Shown: positions 17,585-26,830, counted from the first letter of the stretch. The stretch is 64,000 nucleotides of DNA from an uncultured bacterium (GCA_946188155.1 CAMHUC010000009.1:20905-84904); one strand, 5' to 3'. Notes: a model not told the origin generated them from the sequence alone. Program-made: numbers and translations.

Positions 17585-18751
17585 ATGAAAAAGAATTTAT
17601 TTCTGATGGGTCTCGCCATGATGGGACTCTGCACCTTCACCGCCTGTGGCAGTGATGACGACGACAAGAAGGAAACGGTCGAGACAACCGTCATCCAGGA
17701 CTCTGAGTACGACGCTATCATCAACCAGTATGTCAACAACGTGGTAATGCCCACCTACCGTGAGCTGAAACAGAAAAACAGCGCCCTCTACAACGCTGTT
17801 GTCAGCTTCGGCGACGCACCCACCGATGCCAAGTTCCAGGCCATCTGCGACGCTTGGCTGGCCGCCCGCGAGCCGTGGGAGTCGAGCGAGGCCTTCCTCT
17901 TCGGCCCCGTTGCCGACTTCGGCCTCGACCCCAACATGGACTCGTGGCCCCTCGACCAGGAGGCCATCGTCAACACGCTGAAGTCGCAGCAGTGGAACAC
18001 CATGCAGTGGACAGGCGACTACGATGAGGACGACGAGGCCATCGCCGCCGCACAGAACGTGCGCGGCTTCCACACCCTGGAGTTCCTCGCCTTCCGCGAC
18101 GGCAAGGCCCGTACGCTCAGCGACGTGGCAACCAGCGACAATGCCGCCGACTACGTCTACAACGCAGACAACGCCACCGCATGGGCACAGTATATGAGGA
18201 ATACCGCCCAGCTGCTCGTGGATGACGTGACGCTGCTCGTGGACGCATGGGAGAACGGCTATGCCGACGAGTTCAAGAATCACAGCGGCGGCGACTTCAC
18301 CAGCGGCCTGAGCTGCATCGAACAGCTCATCGACGGCTGCATCGACATTGCCGGCGAGGTGGGCGACGCCAAGATCGGGGAGCCTTACACCCTCTATGTG
18401 TCAGGCCGCACCCAGGAGGCCCTCTACGCCGTGGAGTCATGGTACAGCTGGCACTCGCGCGACGACTATACCAACAACATCTACTCCATCCGCAATGCCT
18501 ACTACGGCTCGCGCGACGGCAGCATCAATGCCAACTCGCTCTCGAAGCTGGTGGCCAAGTACAACCCCACCCTCGACACGGAGGTAAAGGCAGCCATCAC
18601 CACGGCAGCCGCTGCCATTCAGGCTATTCCCCAGCCCTTCCGCAACAACATCAACTCGAAGGAGGCCATGGCGGCTATGGAAGCCTGCAGCGAGCTCAGC
18701 GACATTCTCGAAGGCCAGCTGAAACCCTACCTGCAGAACAACACCAAGTAA
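17585..18751 (+). CDS. Imelysin-family lipoprotein (peptidase M75 / EfeO-like)
   Basis: A 388-residue lipoprotein (lipobox TFTAC, Cys21). The imelysin signature GxHxxE is present as GFHTLE (residues 161-166), within a helical-bundle protein of normal length. Imelysins and their relatives (IrpA, EfeO/EfeM) act in iron acquisition or periplasmic metal handling; protease activity is doubtful for most members. It lies 27 bases after the porin and upstream of a di-haem oxidoreductase. Confidence 0.88.
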   Translation: MKKNLFLMGLAMMGLCTFTACGSDDDDKKETVETTVIQDSEYDAIINQYVNNVVMPTYRELKQKNSALYNAVVSFGDAPTDAKFQAICDAWLAAREPWESSEAFLFGPVADFGLDPNMDSWPLDQEAIVNTLKSQQWNTMQWTGDYDEDDEAIAAAQNVRGFHTLEFLAFRDGKARTLSDVATSDNAADYVYNADNATAWAQYMRNTAQLLVDDVTLLVDAWENGYADEFKNHSGGDFTSGLSCIEQLIDGCIDIAGEVGDAKIGEPYTLYVSGRTQEALYAVESWYSWHSRDDYTNNIYSIRNAYYGSRDGSINANSLSKLVAKYNPTLDTEVKAAITTAAAAIQAIPQPFRNNINSKEAMAAMEACSELSDILEGQLKPYLQNNTK

Positions 18752-18783
18752 GCCGGGAAGGCACCAGCCACAGCATACCGCAA

Positions 18784-18816
18784 AGCGGAGACGAGACCTC
18801 AAATCCCGTCTTCGCT
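18784..18816. other. Hairpin between imelysin and di-haem oxidoreductase genes
   Basis: AGCGGAGACG (18784-18793) pairs with CGTCTTCGCT (18807-18816), with one G-U pair. No U tract follows, so it may moderate read-through or stabilise a processed mRNA end rather than terminate. Confidence 0.4.
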
Positions 18817-18858
18817 ATTGTGGTCTAAAGGAGAAAAAGGATTATTTTATAGCATCTA

Positions 18859-20313
18859 ATGAACAAATACTTTAGCATTCTACTGTTGTCAACAGGTCTC
18901 TTTGCCTTCGCGGCATGCGACGACGGCGAGCAGCTCGACGTGGAGGACGTCAACATCCCCCGAGGCTATGCCCTCTCGGCAGGCACAGCGACGGGATTCT
19001 ACAATTCCTCCGTGGCCTACGACCAGGCAGCCCGCTGGCTCTCGGGCACCTACGCCACGCGCTTCAGTGCCGGTGACCGTCTGTACGACAACGTGAAGAC
19101 CTCCAACGAGAACGGCCATGGCGGCGGCCTCGGCCCCGTATATGCCGGCTACAGCTGCGGCTCCTGCCACCGCAACGCGGGGCGCACGGAGCCTACCTAC
19201 TGGACCAGCTTCAAGCAGGGCAGCGACGACGGCTCAGGCCCCTACGGCTTCACCGCCTCGCTCATCTACATCACCCGCAAGAACGGCACCTTCTTCCCCA
19301 ACTACGGGCGCGTCATCCACGACCAGGCCATCTACGGCGTACGTCCCGAGGGCAAGCTGAAGGTGCGGATCGACTCCATGCAGTTCGTCTTCCCCGACGG
19401 TGAGAAGTACACCCTCTGCGTGCCCAAGTGGAGCATCACCGAGTGGTATGCCGACTCCATCAGCCCCGACGACCTTTTCTGCACAGTGCGCGTACCGCTG
19501 CGACACGTCGGCATGGGCCAGATGATGGCCATCGACACCGACGAGATTGAGGCCCTCGCCCGCCAGAGCAACTACCCCGAATGGGGCATCAGTGGACGCG
19601 CCAACTACATCAATGAGCGCGGACGCCTGCAGCTCGGCCTCTCCGGCAACAAGGCCCAGCACGCCGACCTCACCGTGGAGCTGGGCTTCAGCAGCGACAT
19701 GGGCATGACCAACAGCCGCTATCCCGAGGAGATCTGCGAGGGGCAGCGGCAGATGGAAGAGGGTTCGATGATGGGCCTCGCCTACGATATGCTCGACGTG
19801 CCCGCCCAGGACATGGAGGACGTAGACCTCTATATGCAGGGCCTCGCCGTGCCTGCCCGCCGCAACGTCAACAATGCCGACGTGCAGGCCGGCGAGCAGC
19901 TCTTCTACCAGGCTGGCTGCCACCTCTGCCACGTCACCACCCTGCACACCAAGCCCCGTGGCTCCACCCTGCTCATGGGCACCGGCCTGCCCTGGCTGGG
20001 CCGCCAGACCATACACCCCTACTCCGACTACCTGCTCCACGACATGGGCTCCGAGATCATGGGCGTGGGTCTGAACGACAACTTCGTCAGCGGACTGGCC
20101 CGGGGCAACGAGTGGCGCACCACACCGCTCTGGGGCGTGGGGCTGCAGAAGAAAGTCAACGGCCACACCTACTTCCTGCACGACGGCCGCGCCCGCAACT
20201 TCGTAGAGGCCATCATGTGGCACGGCGGCGAGGGCGAAGCCTCGAAGAACCGCTTCAAGAACATGACCAAGCAACAGCGCGACCAGCTCGTGCAGTTCCT
20301 AAATTCACTTTAG
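18859..20313 (+). CDS. Di-haem oxidoreductase (DUF1111/DHOR family) lipoprotein
   Basis: A 484-residue exported c-type cytochrome. The lipobox is FAFAAC (Cys20). Two haem c attachment motifs are visible: CGSCH at 100-104 and CHLCH at 354-358, as expected for the thiol-oxidoreductase-like DUF1111 family. The pairing of imelysin and DHOR genes is recurrent in bacteria and is usually read as an iron- or copper-linked redox system. Haem attachment needs the cytochrome c maturation protein encoded at 23757-25763. Confidence 0.9.
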   Translation: MNKYFSILLLSTGLFAFAACDDGEQLDVEDVNIPRGYALSAGTATGFYNSSVAYDQAARWLSGTYATRFSAGDRLYDNVKTSNENGHGGGLGPVYAGYSCGSCHRNAGRTEPTYWTSFKQGSDDGSGPYGFTASLIYITRKNGTFFPNYGRVIHDQAIYGVRPEGKLKVRIDSMQFVFPDGEKYTLCVPKWSITEWYADSISPDDLFCTVRVPLRHVGMGQMMAIDTDEIEALARQSNYPEWGISGRANYINERGRLQLGLSGNKAQHADLTVELGFSSDMGMTNSRYPEEICEGQRQMEEGSMMGLAYDMLDVPAQDMEDVDLYMQGLAVPARRNVNNADVQAGEQLFYQAGCHLCHVTTLHTKPRGSTLLMGTGLPWLGRQTIHPYSDYLLHDMGSEIMGVGLNDNFVSGLARGNEWRTTPLWGVGLQKKVNGHTYFLHDGRARNFVEAIMWHGGEGEASKNRFKNMTKQQRDQLVQFLNSL

Positions 20314-20316
20314 AAA

Positions 20317-20358
20317 GACTAGGATGACTAGGATAACTAGGATGACTAGGATGACTAG
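20317..20358. repeat. Short tandem repeat, unit GACTAGGAT
   Basis: Four to five 9-bp units between the oxidoreductase and the second porin. The frame of the porin stays open through the repeat (a TRMTRMTR-like peptide), but this is not the true N-terminus. Confidence 0.85.
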
Positions 20359-20377
20359 AAAAAACAAAAAGAATACA

Positions 20378-21652
20378 ATGAAATACAATAGAATATACGC
20401 CATCCTCATGGCAACGACACTCTCGGCAACAGCAGCCGCCAAGACAGAGACAGAAACCACCGTGGCCACCGCCCCCGACACCGAGGAGCAGACAGAGGCC
20501 GCAAAGTACAACATGGACAACGGCGTCATCCCCATCGCCGACGACCGGGGCTTCACCCTGCAGTCCGACAACGGCAACTTCGTGTTCAAGCCCTACCTCT
20601 TCATGCAGACCACACTCAGCTACCGCTACTACGACGACGAGGGCCTCGACAAGGCCTACAACCAGGACAACGTGGCCAATTCGGGCTTCGCCATCCCCTA
20701 CGCCATCATCGGCTTCACCGGCAAGGCCTTCGGCAAAATCGACTACAACGTGTGCGTCAATGCCGCCGCCTCCGGAGGCAACATCCTACAGCAGGCCTGG
20801 ATCGACTACGCCCCACGCCCGGAGGTACGTTTCCGTGTGGGTAAGTTCAAGACACCCTTCACCCACGCCTACCTGACCACCCTCGGCGAGACGCTCTTCC
20901 CACAGCTGCCCACCTCGCTCACGGCACAGGCCATCCTACCCTACTCGCTCAACGCCGTCACGCCGGGCATCGGAACCGGCTTCGACCTCGGCTTCGAGGT
21001 ACACGGACTCGTTGCCGACAAGTTCGGCTACGAGGCTGGCATCTGGAACGGCACCGGCTCAGCACAGAACGGAGCCACCAAAGGCCTGAGCGACGACAAC
21101 CACCTGCCCTCGCTCCTCTACGCCGCCCGTCTCACCTACCAGCCCAAGGGTGCCATGCCCATGACGCAGGGCAACCCCAAGCTGCTCCATGAGAACAAGA
21201 TGCTCTTCGGCCTGAGTGCCAACTTCAACAACGAGGCCGAGAGCGAGTCGACCAACGACTTCCGAGCCGGAGCCGAGTTCGCCATGCTCAAGGGCCGATG
21301 GTACGTGGGAGCCGAAGCCTACTACATGCACATCGGATTCACCAAGCGACAGAAGATCAGCGACGCCTACAACTACTGGGGAGCCTACGCACAGGTGGGC
21401 TACTTCGTACACCCGCAGTGGCAGCTGGGACTGCGCTACGACTTCTATGACCGCAACGGCACGACGAAGGACGGCATCCTCAATATGCCCGCCGCCAGCG
21501 TCAACTTCTTCATACCCAAGACCAACATCAAGCTATCGGCCATGTACCAGTTCATCGGGCGAACAGGCCACGCCACACAGCTCGACCGCGACCTCGACGA
21601 CCTGGGCATCTGCACACACACCGCACAGCTGATGCTGCAGTACGGCTTTTAA
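20378..21652 (+). CDS. Outer membrane porin of the cytochrome operon
   Basis: A 424-residue beta-barrel protein. I place the start at the ATG at 20378 (MKYNRIYAILMATTLSATAA), which gives a normal signal peptide; an upstream ATG at 20324 lies in a 9-bp tandem repeat. The body has the features of phosphate-selective porin-like proteins (FVFKPYLFMQTTLSYRYYDD, VRFRVGKFKTPF, and a final aromatic strand LMLQYGF). It is co-oriented with DHOR and the mono-haem lipoprotein. Substrate unknown. Confidence 0.82.
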   Translation: MKYNRIYAILMATTLSATAAAKTETETTVATAPDTEEQTEAAKYNMDNGVIPIADDRGFTLQSDNGNFVFKPYLFMQTTLSYRYYDDEGLDKAYNQDNVANSGFAIPYAIIGFTGKAFGKIDYNVCVNAAASGGNILQQAWIDYAPRPEVRFRVGKFKTPFTHAYLTTLGETLFPQLPTSLTAQAILPYSLNAVTPGIGTGFDLGFEVHGLVADKFGYEAGIWNGTGSAQNGATKGLSDDNHLPSLLYAARLTYQPKGAMPMTQGNPKLLHENKMLFGLSANFNNEAESESTNDFRAGAEFAMLKGRWYVGAEAYYMHIGFTKRQKISDAYNYWGAYAQVGYFVHPQWQLGLRYDFYDRNGTTKDGILNMPAASVNFFIPKTNIKLSAMYQFIGRTGHATQLDRDLDDLGICTHTAQLMLQYGF

Positions 21653-21685
21653 GAGTTAAGAGTTATGAATTATGAGTTAAGAATT
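21649..21685. repeat. Short tandem repeat, units GAGTTAA/GAGTTAT/GAATTAT
   Basis: About five imperfect 7-bp units in the junction between the second porin and the haem lipoprotein. Confidence 0.75.
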
Positions 21686-21696
21686 TGCATATCTCA

Positions 21697-22425
21697 ATGA
21701 AAAAGTATATCTTTGCAACCCTGTTGGCACTGACAACCCTCACGCTGGCCTCCTGCGACGACGGACGCATCTACCCCGAGACGAGCACTACTGCCGAAGG
21801 AAAGACCGTGGTCGTGGAGGGCAACGTCAGCGGACTCGACTCCTGGCCGGGCAACTACCGTGTGTCAGTGGCAGGCTTCGACGATGCCGACGACGAGTAT
21901 GCCAGCGTGTCGAAGACCATCACTGCCAGCGACATCCAGGGGGGCCGGCTCTCTGTAGAGCTGTCAGGCATCAAGAGTGAGGTGAAGCTCGTCCGCCTAT
22001 GCATCCTCGACCGTCTGCGCCGACATATCGTCACCTTCGGCGAGACCGACATACAACAGGCCACGGAGACCGTCAGGATGGATGTGGGCACGGTAGACCT
22101 GAGCATGTTCAACGCCATTCAGCAGGCTTACCTGAACACCACCTGCGCCAACTGCCACGGAGCCTCCAACCGCGCCGCAGCAGGCCTCTACCTCACCGAG
22201 GGCCGCAGCTACGCTGCACTCGTAGGCGTCGCCTCCAAGCGTGTTGAGGGCAAGCAGCTCGTCACCCCCAACGACGCCAACAACAGCGTGCTCCACATGG
22301 TGCTCAACCAGCAGAGCGTGGAGGGCATCTCGATGGACCACCGCGACCTGGTGTCGGAGAAGAACGAACTCACCATCCTGCCGCTCATCGACAGCTGGAT
22401 CAACAACGGGGCGAAGGAGAATTAA
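21697..22425 (+). CDS. Mono-haem c-type cytochrome lipoprotein
   Basis: A 242-residue lipoprotein starting at ATG 21697 (MKKYIFATLLALTTLTLASC). The N-terminal half is a beta-rich domain; the C-terminal third carries one haem c motif, CANCH at 150-154, followed by NRAAAGLYL and a later M-V-L segment that could supply the sixth ligand. It is the last gene of the porin-imelysin-DHOR set and probably passes electrons to or from the di-haem protein. No named family is recognised for the N-terminal half. Confidence 0.8.
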   Translation: MKKYIFATLLALTTLTLASCDDGRIYPETSTTAEGKTVVVEGNVSGLDSWPGNYRVSVAGFDDADDEYASVSKTITASDIQGGRLSVELSGIKSEVKLVRLCILDRLRRHIVTFGETDIQQATETVRMDVGTVDLSMFNAIQQAYLNTTCANCHGASNRAAAGLYLTEGRSYAALVGVASKRVEGKQLVTPNDANNSVLHMVLNQQSVEGISMDHRDLVSEKNELTILPLIDSWINNGAKEN

Positions 22426-22426
22426 G

Positions 22427-22470
22427 GTTTAGAGTTTATAGTTTAGAGTTTATAGTTTATAGTTTATAGA
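22427..22470. repeat. Short tandem repeat, unit GTTTATA/GTTTAGA
   Basis: Six 7-bp units between the haem lipoprotein and the Rid-family gene; the same unit type as 11853-11889. Confidence 0.85.
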
Positions 22471-22493
22471 TGAATAGTAAATCGTAAATATTG

Positions 22494-23630
22494 ATGATAC
22501 AGAACATACAGTTTGAGAACGCCCGAGCCGAGGTCTTCAGCTTCGACTGTGGAACAGAGGTCAAGGAATACCACGCGATGATTCACGTGACGATGCCCCG
22601 ACTGCCATTTGCCAAGCAGCTCGAAGCCGTGCTCGCCGCCTACGACCAGCTTATCAGTGAGACACTACCCGGAGCGCAGGCCGTATTCAAGCGCTACTTC
22701 CTCAGCGATGCTGCCAACCAGCAGGACGAGGTGGTGGTGGCCGACATGACCGACTGCGCCAAGAGCATCATCCAGCAGGCACCACTCGACGGCACCAAGC
22801 TGGCCCTCTGGGTCTACCTCATGACCGGCGTGCAGACCAGCATCACCGGCAGCGGACTCTACGCCGTCAGTCACGGACAGTTCCGGCACCTGTGGAACGG
22901 CTCTGCCCACAACCTGGCAGCCAACTCCGAGTACCAGACGCGCCTGCTCTTCAACGAGTACAACATGCAGCTGCTGCAGGAGGGGTGTACCCTGGAGGCC
23001 AACTGCATACGCACCTGGTTCTTCGTCAACGATGTCGACCTCAACTACGGTGGCGTCGTCCGCGCCCGCAACCAGTTCTTCTTCACCCAGGGACTCACCG
23101 TCCACACCCACTTCATCGCCTCCACAGGCATCGGAGGGCGACAGGCCGACCCCAACGTGCTCTCGCAGATGGACAACTACGCCATCGACGGCATCCAGCG
23201 CGAACAGATCCACTACCTCTACGCCCCCACCCACCTGAACCGCACGAGCGACTACGGCGTGAGCTTCGAGCGCGGCACACGTGTCGACTATCAGGACCGT
23301 CGCCACGTGTTCATCTCCGGCACGGCCAGCATCAACAACAAGGGCGAGGTGAAGTATCCCAAGAACATCGTCAAGCAGACCGAACGCATGTGGGAAAACG
23401 TGGAGGCCCTGTTGGCCGAGGCCGAATGCACCTACGACAATGTCTGCGAGATGGTGGTCTACTTGCGCGACACCGCCGACTACGGTATCGTCAGCGACAT
23501 GTACCGCGAGCGCTTCCCCGGCCGGCCCTACGTCATCGTCCACGCCCCCGTGTGCCGTCCCGGCTGGCTCGTCGAGATGGAGTGCATGGCAGTCAGGCAG
23601 GTCAGCAATCCTGAACTACCGGCGTTCTAA
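22494..23630 (+). CDS. Rid-family (YjgF/chorismatase-like) protein
   Basis: A 378-residue protein from ATG 22494. The C-terminal about 140 residues form a Rid/YjgF-like domain (RRHVFISGTASINNKGEV...VEALLAEAECTYDNV...YVIVHAPVCRPGWLVEMECMAV). The N-terminal half resembles the extended chorismatase/FkbO-type Rid proteins. Canonical RidA removes reactive enamine or imine intermediates; for this long version the reaction is not known. It lies between the cytochrome genes and the cytochrome maturation gene without an obvious pathway link. Confidence 0.75.
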   Translation: MIQNIQFENARAEVFSFDCGTEVKEYHAMIHVTMPRLPFAKQLEAVLAAYDQLISETLPGAQAVFKRYFLSDAANQQDEVVVADMTDCAKSIIQQAPLDGTKLALWVYLMTGVQTSITGSGLYAVSHGQFRHLWNGSAHNLAANSEYQTRLLFNEYNMQLLQEGCTLEANCIRTWFFVNDVDLNYGGVVRARNQFFFTQGLTVHTHFIASTGIGGRQADPNVLSQMDNYAIDGIQREQIHYLYAPTHLNRTSDYGVSFERGTRVDYQDRRHVFISGTASINNKGEVKYPKNIVKQTERMWENVEALLAEAECTYDNVCEMVVYLRDTADYGIVSDMYRERFPGRPYVIVHAPVCRPGWLVEMECMAVRQVSNPELPAF

Positions 23631-23657
23631 GTTTAAGGCAACATGCATAATAGCCAC

Positions 23658-23716
23658 TTGTTCAGACCACCCCTAACCCCTCCTAAGTTAGGAGGGGTTA
23701 GGGGTGGTCTGAACAA
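23658..23716. repeat. Perfect 59-nt palindrome (29-bp arms, 1-nt centre)
   Basis: The arm TTGTTCAGACCACCCCTAAC (first 20 bases) continues to the centre at 23687 and is mirrored exactly to 23716. It lies between the Rid-family and cytochrome maturation genes. It could act as a transcription terminator or mRNA-stabilising hairpin, or be a palindromic repeat element; there is no T tract directly after it. Confidence 0.9.
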
Positions 23717-23756
23717 CGGCAAAACAAACCAACTCATTAATTAAACATTCCTAAGT

Positions 23757-25763
23757 GTGAAAACCATCAAGATTCTCCTGGCAGTCGCCTATACGGCGCT
23801 GCTCTTAGTGATGGGCTACGCCACCTTCCTGGCCCAGGCCAATGGCCAGCAGTACGCCTCCGAGCACGTCTATGCCGCCCCCTGGTTCTTCGGTCTCTGG
23901 GCGCTGCTGTCGGCACTCTCGCTGTGGTATCTGTGGCGCCGGCAGCTGTGGCGGCGCACCTCCGTCTGTCTGCTCCACGTATCCTTCCTGGTCATCCTCG
24001 CCGGCAGTGCCCTCACCTGGTTCACCGCCAGCGAGGGTCTGCTCCACATCCGGCAGGGCGACACCCAGGACCACTACCTCGCCGACGGCCGGCTGAAGCC
24101 GCTGCCCTTCGCCCTGACGCTCCACGCCTTCACCATCGACTACTATCCCGGCTCTCACGCCCCTGCCGACTTCGTGAGCACCCTGGTCTGCCAGGGCGAC
24201 ACCGTCAGCATATCCATGAACCACATCATGCAGCGCCAGGGCTACCGGCTCTTCCAGTCGTCCTTCGACCCCGACCGTCAGGGCACCATCCTCAGCGTGC
24301 GCTACGACCCCTGGGGCACGCCCCTCACCTACTTCGGCTACGCCCTGCTCGGCCTGAGCATGCTGTGGGTGCTGCTGGCCCGTGGCGAGGAGTTCCGACG
24401 CCTGCTGCGCCAGCTGAGCCAGTCGCGCACCGTGCTGACAGCCTTGCTGCTCTCTATCGCGGGAGCTGTTTCTGCCCGCAGCGTGCCCACCATCAGCCAG
24501 GAGAAGGCCCGTCAGGCCGCCCGCATGCAGATAGTCTACAACGACCGCGTGGCCCCGCTCTCCACCCTGGCCCACGACTTCCTGCAGAAGGTCTACGGCC
24601 GCAGCAGTTACAAGGGTCTCACGGCCGAGCAGGTCGTCTACGGTTGGCTCTCGCGTCCCGATGCCTGGAAGCAGGAGCCAATGATCAAAATCAAGGACGC
24701 ACGTCTGCGCCAGCAGCTCGGCATCAAGAGCCAGTACGCCTCGCTCGCCCAGCTCTTCGACGGCGACGACTACCGTCTGATGCCCCTCATCGAGGCCAAT
24801 GGCAACCGTCCCGACAAGGCCATGCAGGAGCTCGACGAGAAGGTGGGGCTCATCGTCATGCTCACCGAGGGGCAGCTCATCGTGCCGCGCCCTGCCGACG
24901 TGGCTCCGCTGTCGGAGGCGAAGGTTTCGGCCGAGATCCTCTACAACACCATTCCCTTCAGCAAGCTGCTCTTCATGGCCTGTCTCACTCTCGGCTTCAT
25001 CACCTTCTTCCTGATGCTCTACCGCTCCTCCCACAGCAAGAGCGGCACCCAACTCGCCTCTCACCACTCACCTCTCACCTCTTTCCTCCTCACCCTCCTC
25101 ACCCTCTTCCACCTCGCAGGCTACTGCCTGCGATGGTACGTCAGCGGCCGCATACCACTGGGCAACGGCTACGAGACGATGATCTTCATGGCCCTCGTCA
25201 TCCTCTTCATCACCCTCGTGCTCCACCGCCGCTTTGCGTTCATCCTGCCCTTCGGCCTCATGCTCGCCGGCTTCACCCTGCTCGTGAGCCACCTCAGCCA
25301 GATGAATCCGCAGATCACCCACCTCATGCCCGTGCTCTCCTCGCCACTGCTCACCTCGCACGTCAGCATCATCATGATGGCCTACGCCCTGCTCGCCTTC
25401 ATGATGCTCAACGGCATCTACGCCCTCATCCTCATCGCCATGGGCCGAAGCGGCGACATCGAGACGCTCACCCTGCTCAGCCGCGCGATGCTCTACCCCG
25501 CCGTGTTCTTCCTCGCAACAGGCATCTTCCTCGGTGCCCTCTGGGCCAACGTCTCCTGGGGGCGCTACTGGAGCTGGGACCCCAAAGAGGTGTGGGCACT
25601 CATCACGCTGATGGTCTACGCCGTGGCTTTCCACCGGCAGAGCATCCCGCAGCTGCGCCGTCCCGCAGTGTTCCACGCCTACCTCGTCATCGCCTTCCTG
25701 GCCGTGCTGATGACCTACTTCGGCGTCAACTACTTCCTCGGCGGCATGCACTCCTACGCATAA
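23757..25763 (+). CDS. Fused ResB-CcsA cytochrome c maturation protein
   Basis: A 668-residue membrane protein for haem delivery to apocytochromes c (System II). The N-terminal part (1-420) is ResB-like, with membrane helices and a large extracytoplasmic domain. The C-terminal part is CcsA-like with the haem-handling WWD-type motif W-S-W-D-P-K-E-V-W (605-613). The start is GTG at 23757. Between the halves lies a low-complexity stretch (SHHSPLTSFLLTLLTL) encoded by short repeats at 25055-25112. It serves the di-haem and mono-haem cytochromes encoded just upstream. Confidence 0.9.
   Translation: MKTIKILLAVAYTALLLVMGYATFLAQANGQQYASEHVYAAPWFFGLWALLSALSLWYLWRRQLWRRTSVCLLHVSFLVILAGSALTWFTASEGLLHIRQGDTQDHYLADGRLKPLPFALTLHAFTIDYYPGSHAPADFVSTLVCQGDTVSISMNHIMQRQGYRLFQSSFDPDRQGTILSVRYDPWGTPLTYFGYALLGLSMLWVLLARGEEFRRLLRQLSQSRTVLTALLLSIAGAVSARSVPTISQEKARQAARMQIVYNDRVAPLSTLAHDFLQKVYGRSSYKGLTAEQVVYGWLSRPDAWKQEPMIKIKDARLRQQLGIKSQYASLAQLFDGDDYRLMPLIEANGNRPDKAMQELDEKVGLIVMLTEGQLIVPRPADVAPLSEAKVSAEILYNTIPFSKLLFMACLTLGFITFFLMLYRSSHSKSGTQLASHHSPLTSFLLTLLTLFHLAGYCLRWYVSGRIPLGNGYETMIFMALVILFITLVLHRRFAFILPFGLMLAGFTLLVSHLSQMNPQITHLMPVLSSPLLTSHVSIIMMAYALLAFMMLNGIYALILIAMGRSGDIETLTLLSRAMLYPAVFFLATGIFLGALWANVSWGRYWSWDPKEVWALITLMVYAVAFHRQSIPQLRRPAVFHAYLVIAFLAVLMTYFGVNYFLGGMHSYA
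25055..25112. repeat. Pyrimidine-rich short repeat inside the ResB-CcsA gene
   Basis: Imperfect CTCACCT/CTCACCC units, in frame, at the boundary of the ResB and CcsA halves. Confidence 0.6.
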
Positions 25764-25790
25764 TAGCTGAAGAAAAAATCCTACGCAAAA

Positions 25791-25822
25791 TTTGGCTATA
25801 TCAAAGATAATGTCTATCTTTG
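25791..25822 (+). promoter_or_regulatory. Promoter of the Rpn-family gene
   Basis: TTTG (25791-25794), 20-base spacer, TATCTTTG (25815-25822). Start near 25829. Confidence 0.75.
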
Positions 25823-25851
25823 CGCCGTAAACCCCAAAAATACAAATAACT

Positions 25852-26769
25852 ATGGATTCACAAAGTAACGACAAGAAGAGAGAAACAATGGCAAAAGGCA
25901 AGTATTTAAACCCCAAGGCCGACCTGACCTTTAAGCTGGTGTTCGGCGAACATCCAGACCTGGTGATGAGTCTGCTCAATGCCCTGCTGCCCATTGCGGA
26001 GGAGAACCCGATTGTCAGCGTGGAGTATCAGACGTCCGAATTGGTGCCCGAGAACAAGGGCAAGAAGGACAGCATCGTCGACGTGCGCTGTAAGGACTCC
26101 AGCGGACGGCAGTTCATCGTGGAGATGCAGATGTACTGGAACGAGGATTTCAAGAAGCGCGTGCTGCTGAATGCCTCCAAAGCCGTAGTGAAGCAGGTGA
26201 ACGAGGGTGAGAACTATCAGCTGATAGAGCCTGTGTTCTCGCTGAATCTGATCAACGACGACGGCTTCCAGCCCGACACCGACGAATTCTACCACGACTA
26301 CGCCGTGCTCAACGTGGCCCACCCTGAGCGCACCATCGACGGGTTGCGCTTCGTGTTTGTAGAACTGCCCAAGTTCCAGCCCAAGAGTATCGCTGAGAAA
26401 AAGATGGCTGTGCTGTGGCTCCGCTTCCTCACCGAGATAAGCGAAAGCACACAAGAGGCTCCCGCCGAGCTACTGGAGAACGAGCAGACTCGCAAGGCCC
26501 TGAGCATCGTGGAGAAGTCGGCCATGACTGAGGCCCAGCTCTACGCCTACGAGCGGTTCATGCTGTCCATCGTCGACGAGCGTGTCATCATCGAAGGGTC
26601 CCACAAGAAAGGCATCGCTGAAGGCATGAAAAAGGGAATGGCCGAAGCTGAGGAGAGAAGGATTAAGGAACGGCTGCAAAACGCCCGTAGCCTAAAGGAG
26701 AATGGTGTTGCCCTGGATATAATAGTCCAAAGTCTTGGACTCACTGAAAGCGAACTGAACCAGCTATAG
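25852..26769 (+). CDS. Rpn-family / PD-(D/E)XK nuclease-type putative transposase
   Basis: A 305-residue protein of the Rpn/PDDEXK-family-transposase group. The core motifs are NPKADLTFKLVFGEHPD at the N-terminus and I-V-D-V-R...F-I-V-E-M-Q-M, which give the D...ExQ variant of the PD-(D/E)XK active site. The C-terminus is charged and helical (KKGIAEGMKKGMAEAEERR), as in many family members. E. coli RpnA promotes RecA-independent recombination; in Bacteroidales these genes are multicopy. A second possible start is at 25888 (MAKGKYLN). The unit has its own promoter and terminator. Confidence 0.85.
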   Translation: MDSQSNDKKRETMAKGKYLNPKADLTFKLVFGEHPDLVMSLLNALLPIAEENPIVSVEYQTSELVPENKGKKDSIVDVRCKDSSGRQFIVEMQMYWNEDFKKRVLLNASKAVVKQVNEGENYQLIEPVFSLNLINDDGFQPDTDEFYHDYAVLNVAHPERTIDGLRFVFVELPKFQPKSIAEKKMAVLWLRFLTEISESTQEAPAELLENEQTRKALSIVEKSAMTEAQLYAYERFMLSIVDERVIIEGSHKKGIAEGMKKGMAEAEERRIKERLQNARSLKENGVALDIIVQSLGLTESELNQL

Positions 26770-26782
26770 CCTATTTGAGAAC

Positions 26783-26830
26783 CGGCCCCTGCAGTGATGC
26801 CTACTTCACTACAGGGGCCGAAACCTTTTT
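26783..26830 (+). terminator. Strong intrinsic terminator of the Rpn-family gene
   Basis: CGGCCCCTG (26783-26791) pairs with CAGGGGCCG (26812-26820), and AGTGA with TCACT inside; a run of six T follows after AAACC. Nothing else is seen up to 26881. Confidence 0.85.

Noticed and set aside
23924..25810. 628-codon frame overlapping the ResB-CcsA gene on the same strand
   Set aside because: The product is Arg/Pro/His-rich low-complexity sequence; the overlapping frame has membrane helices and the WWD-type motif.
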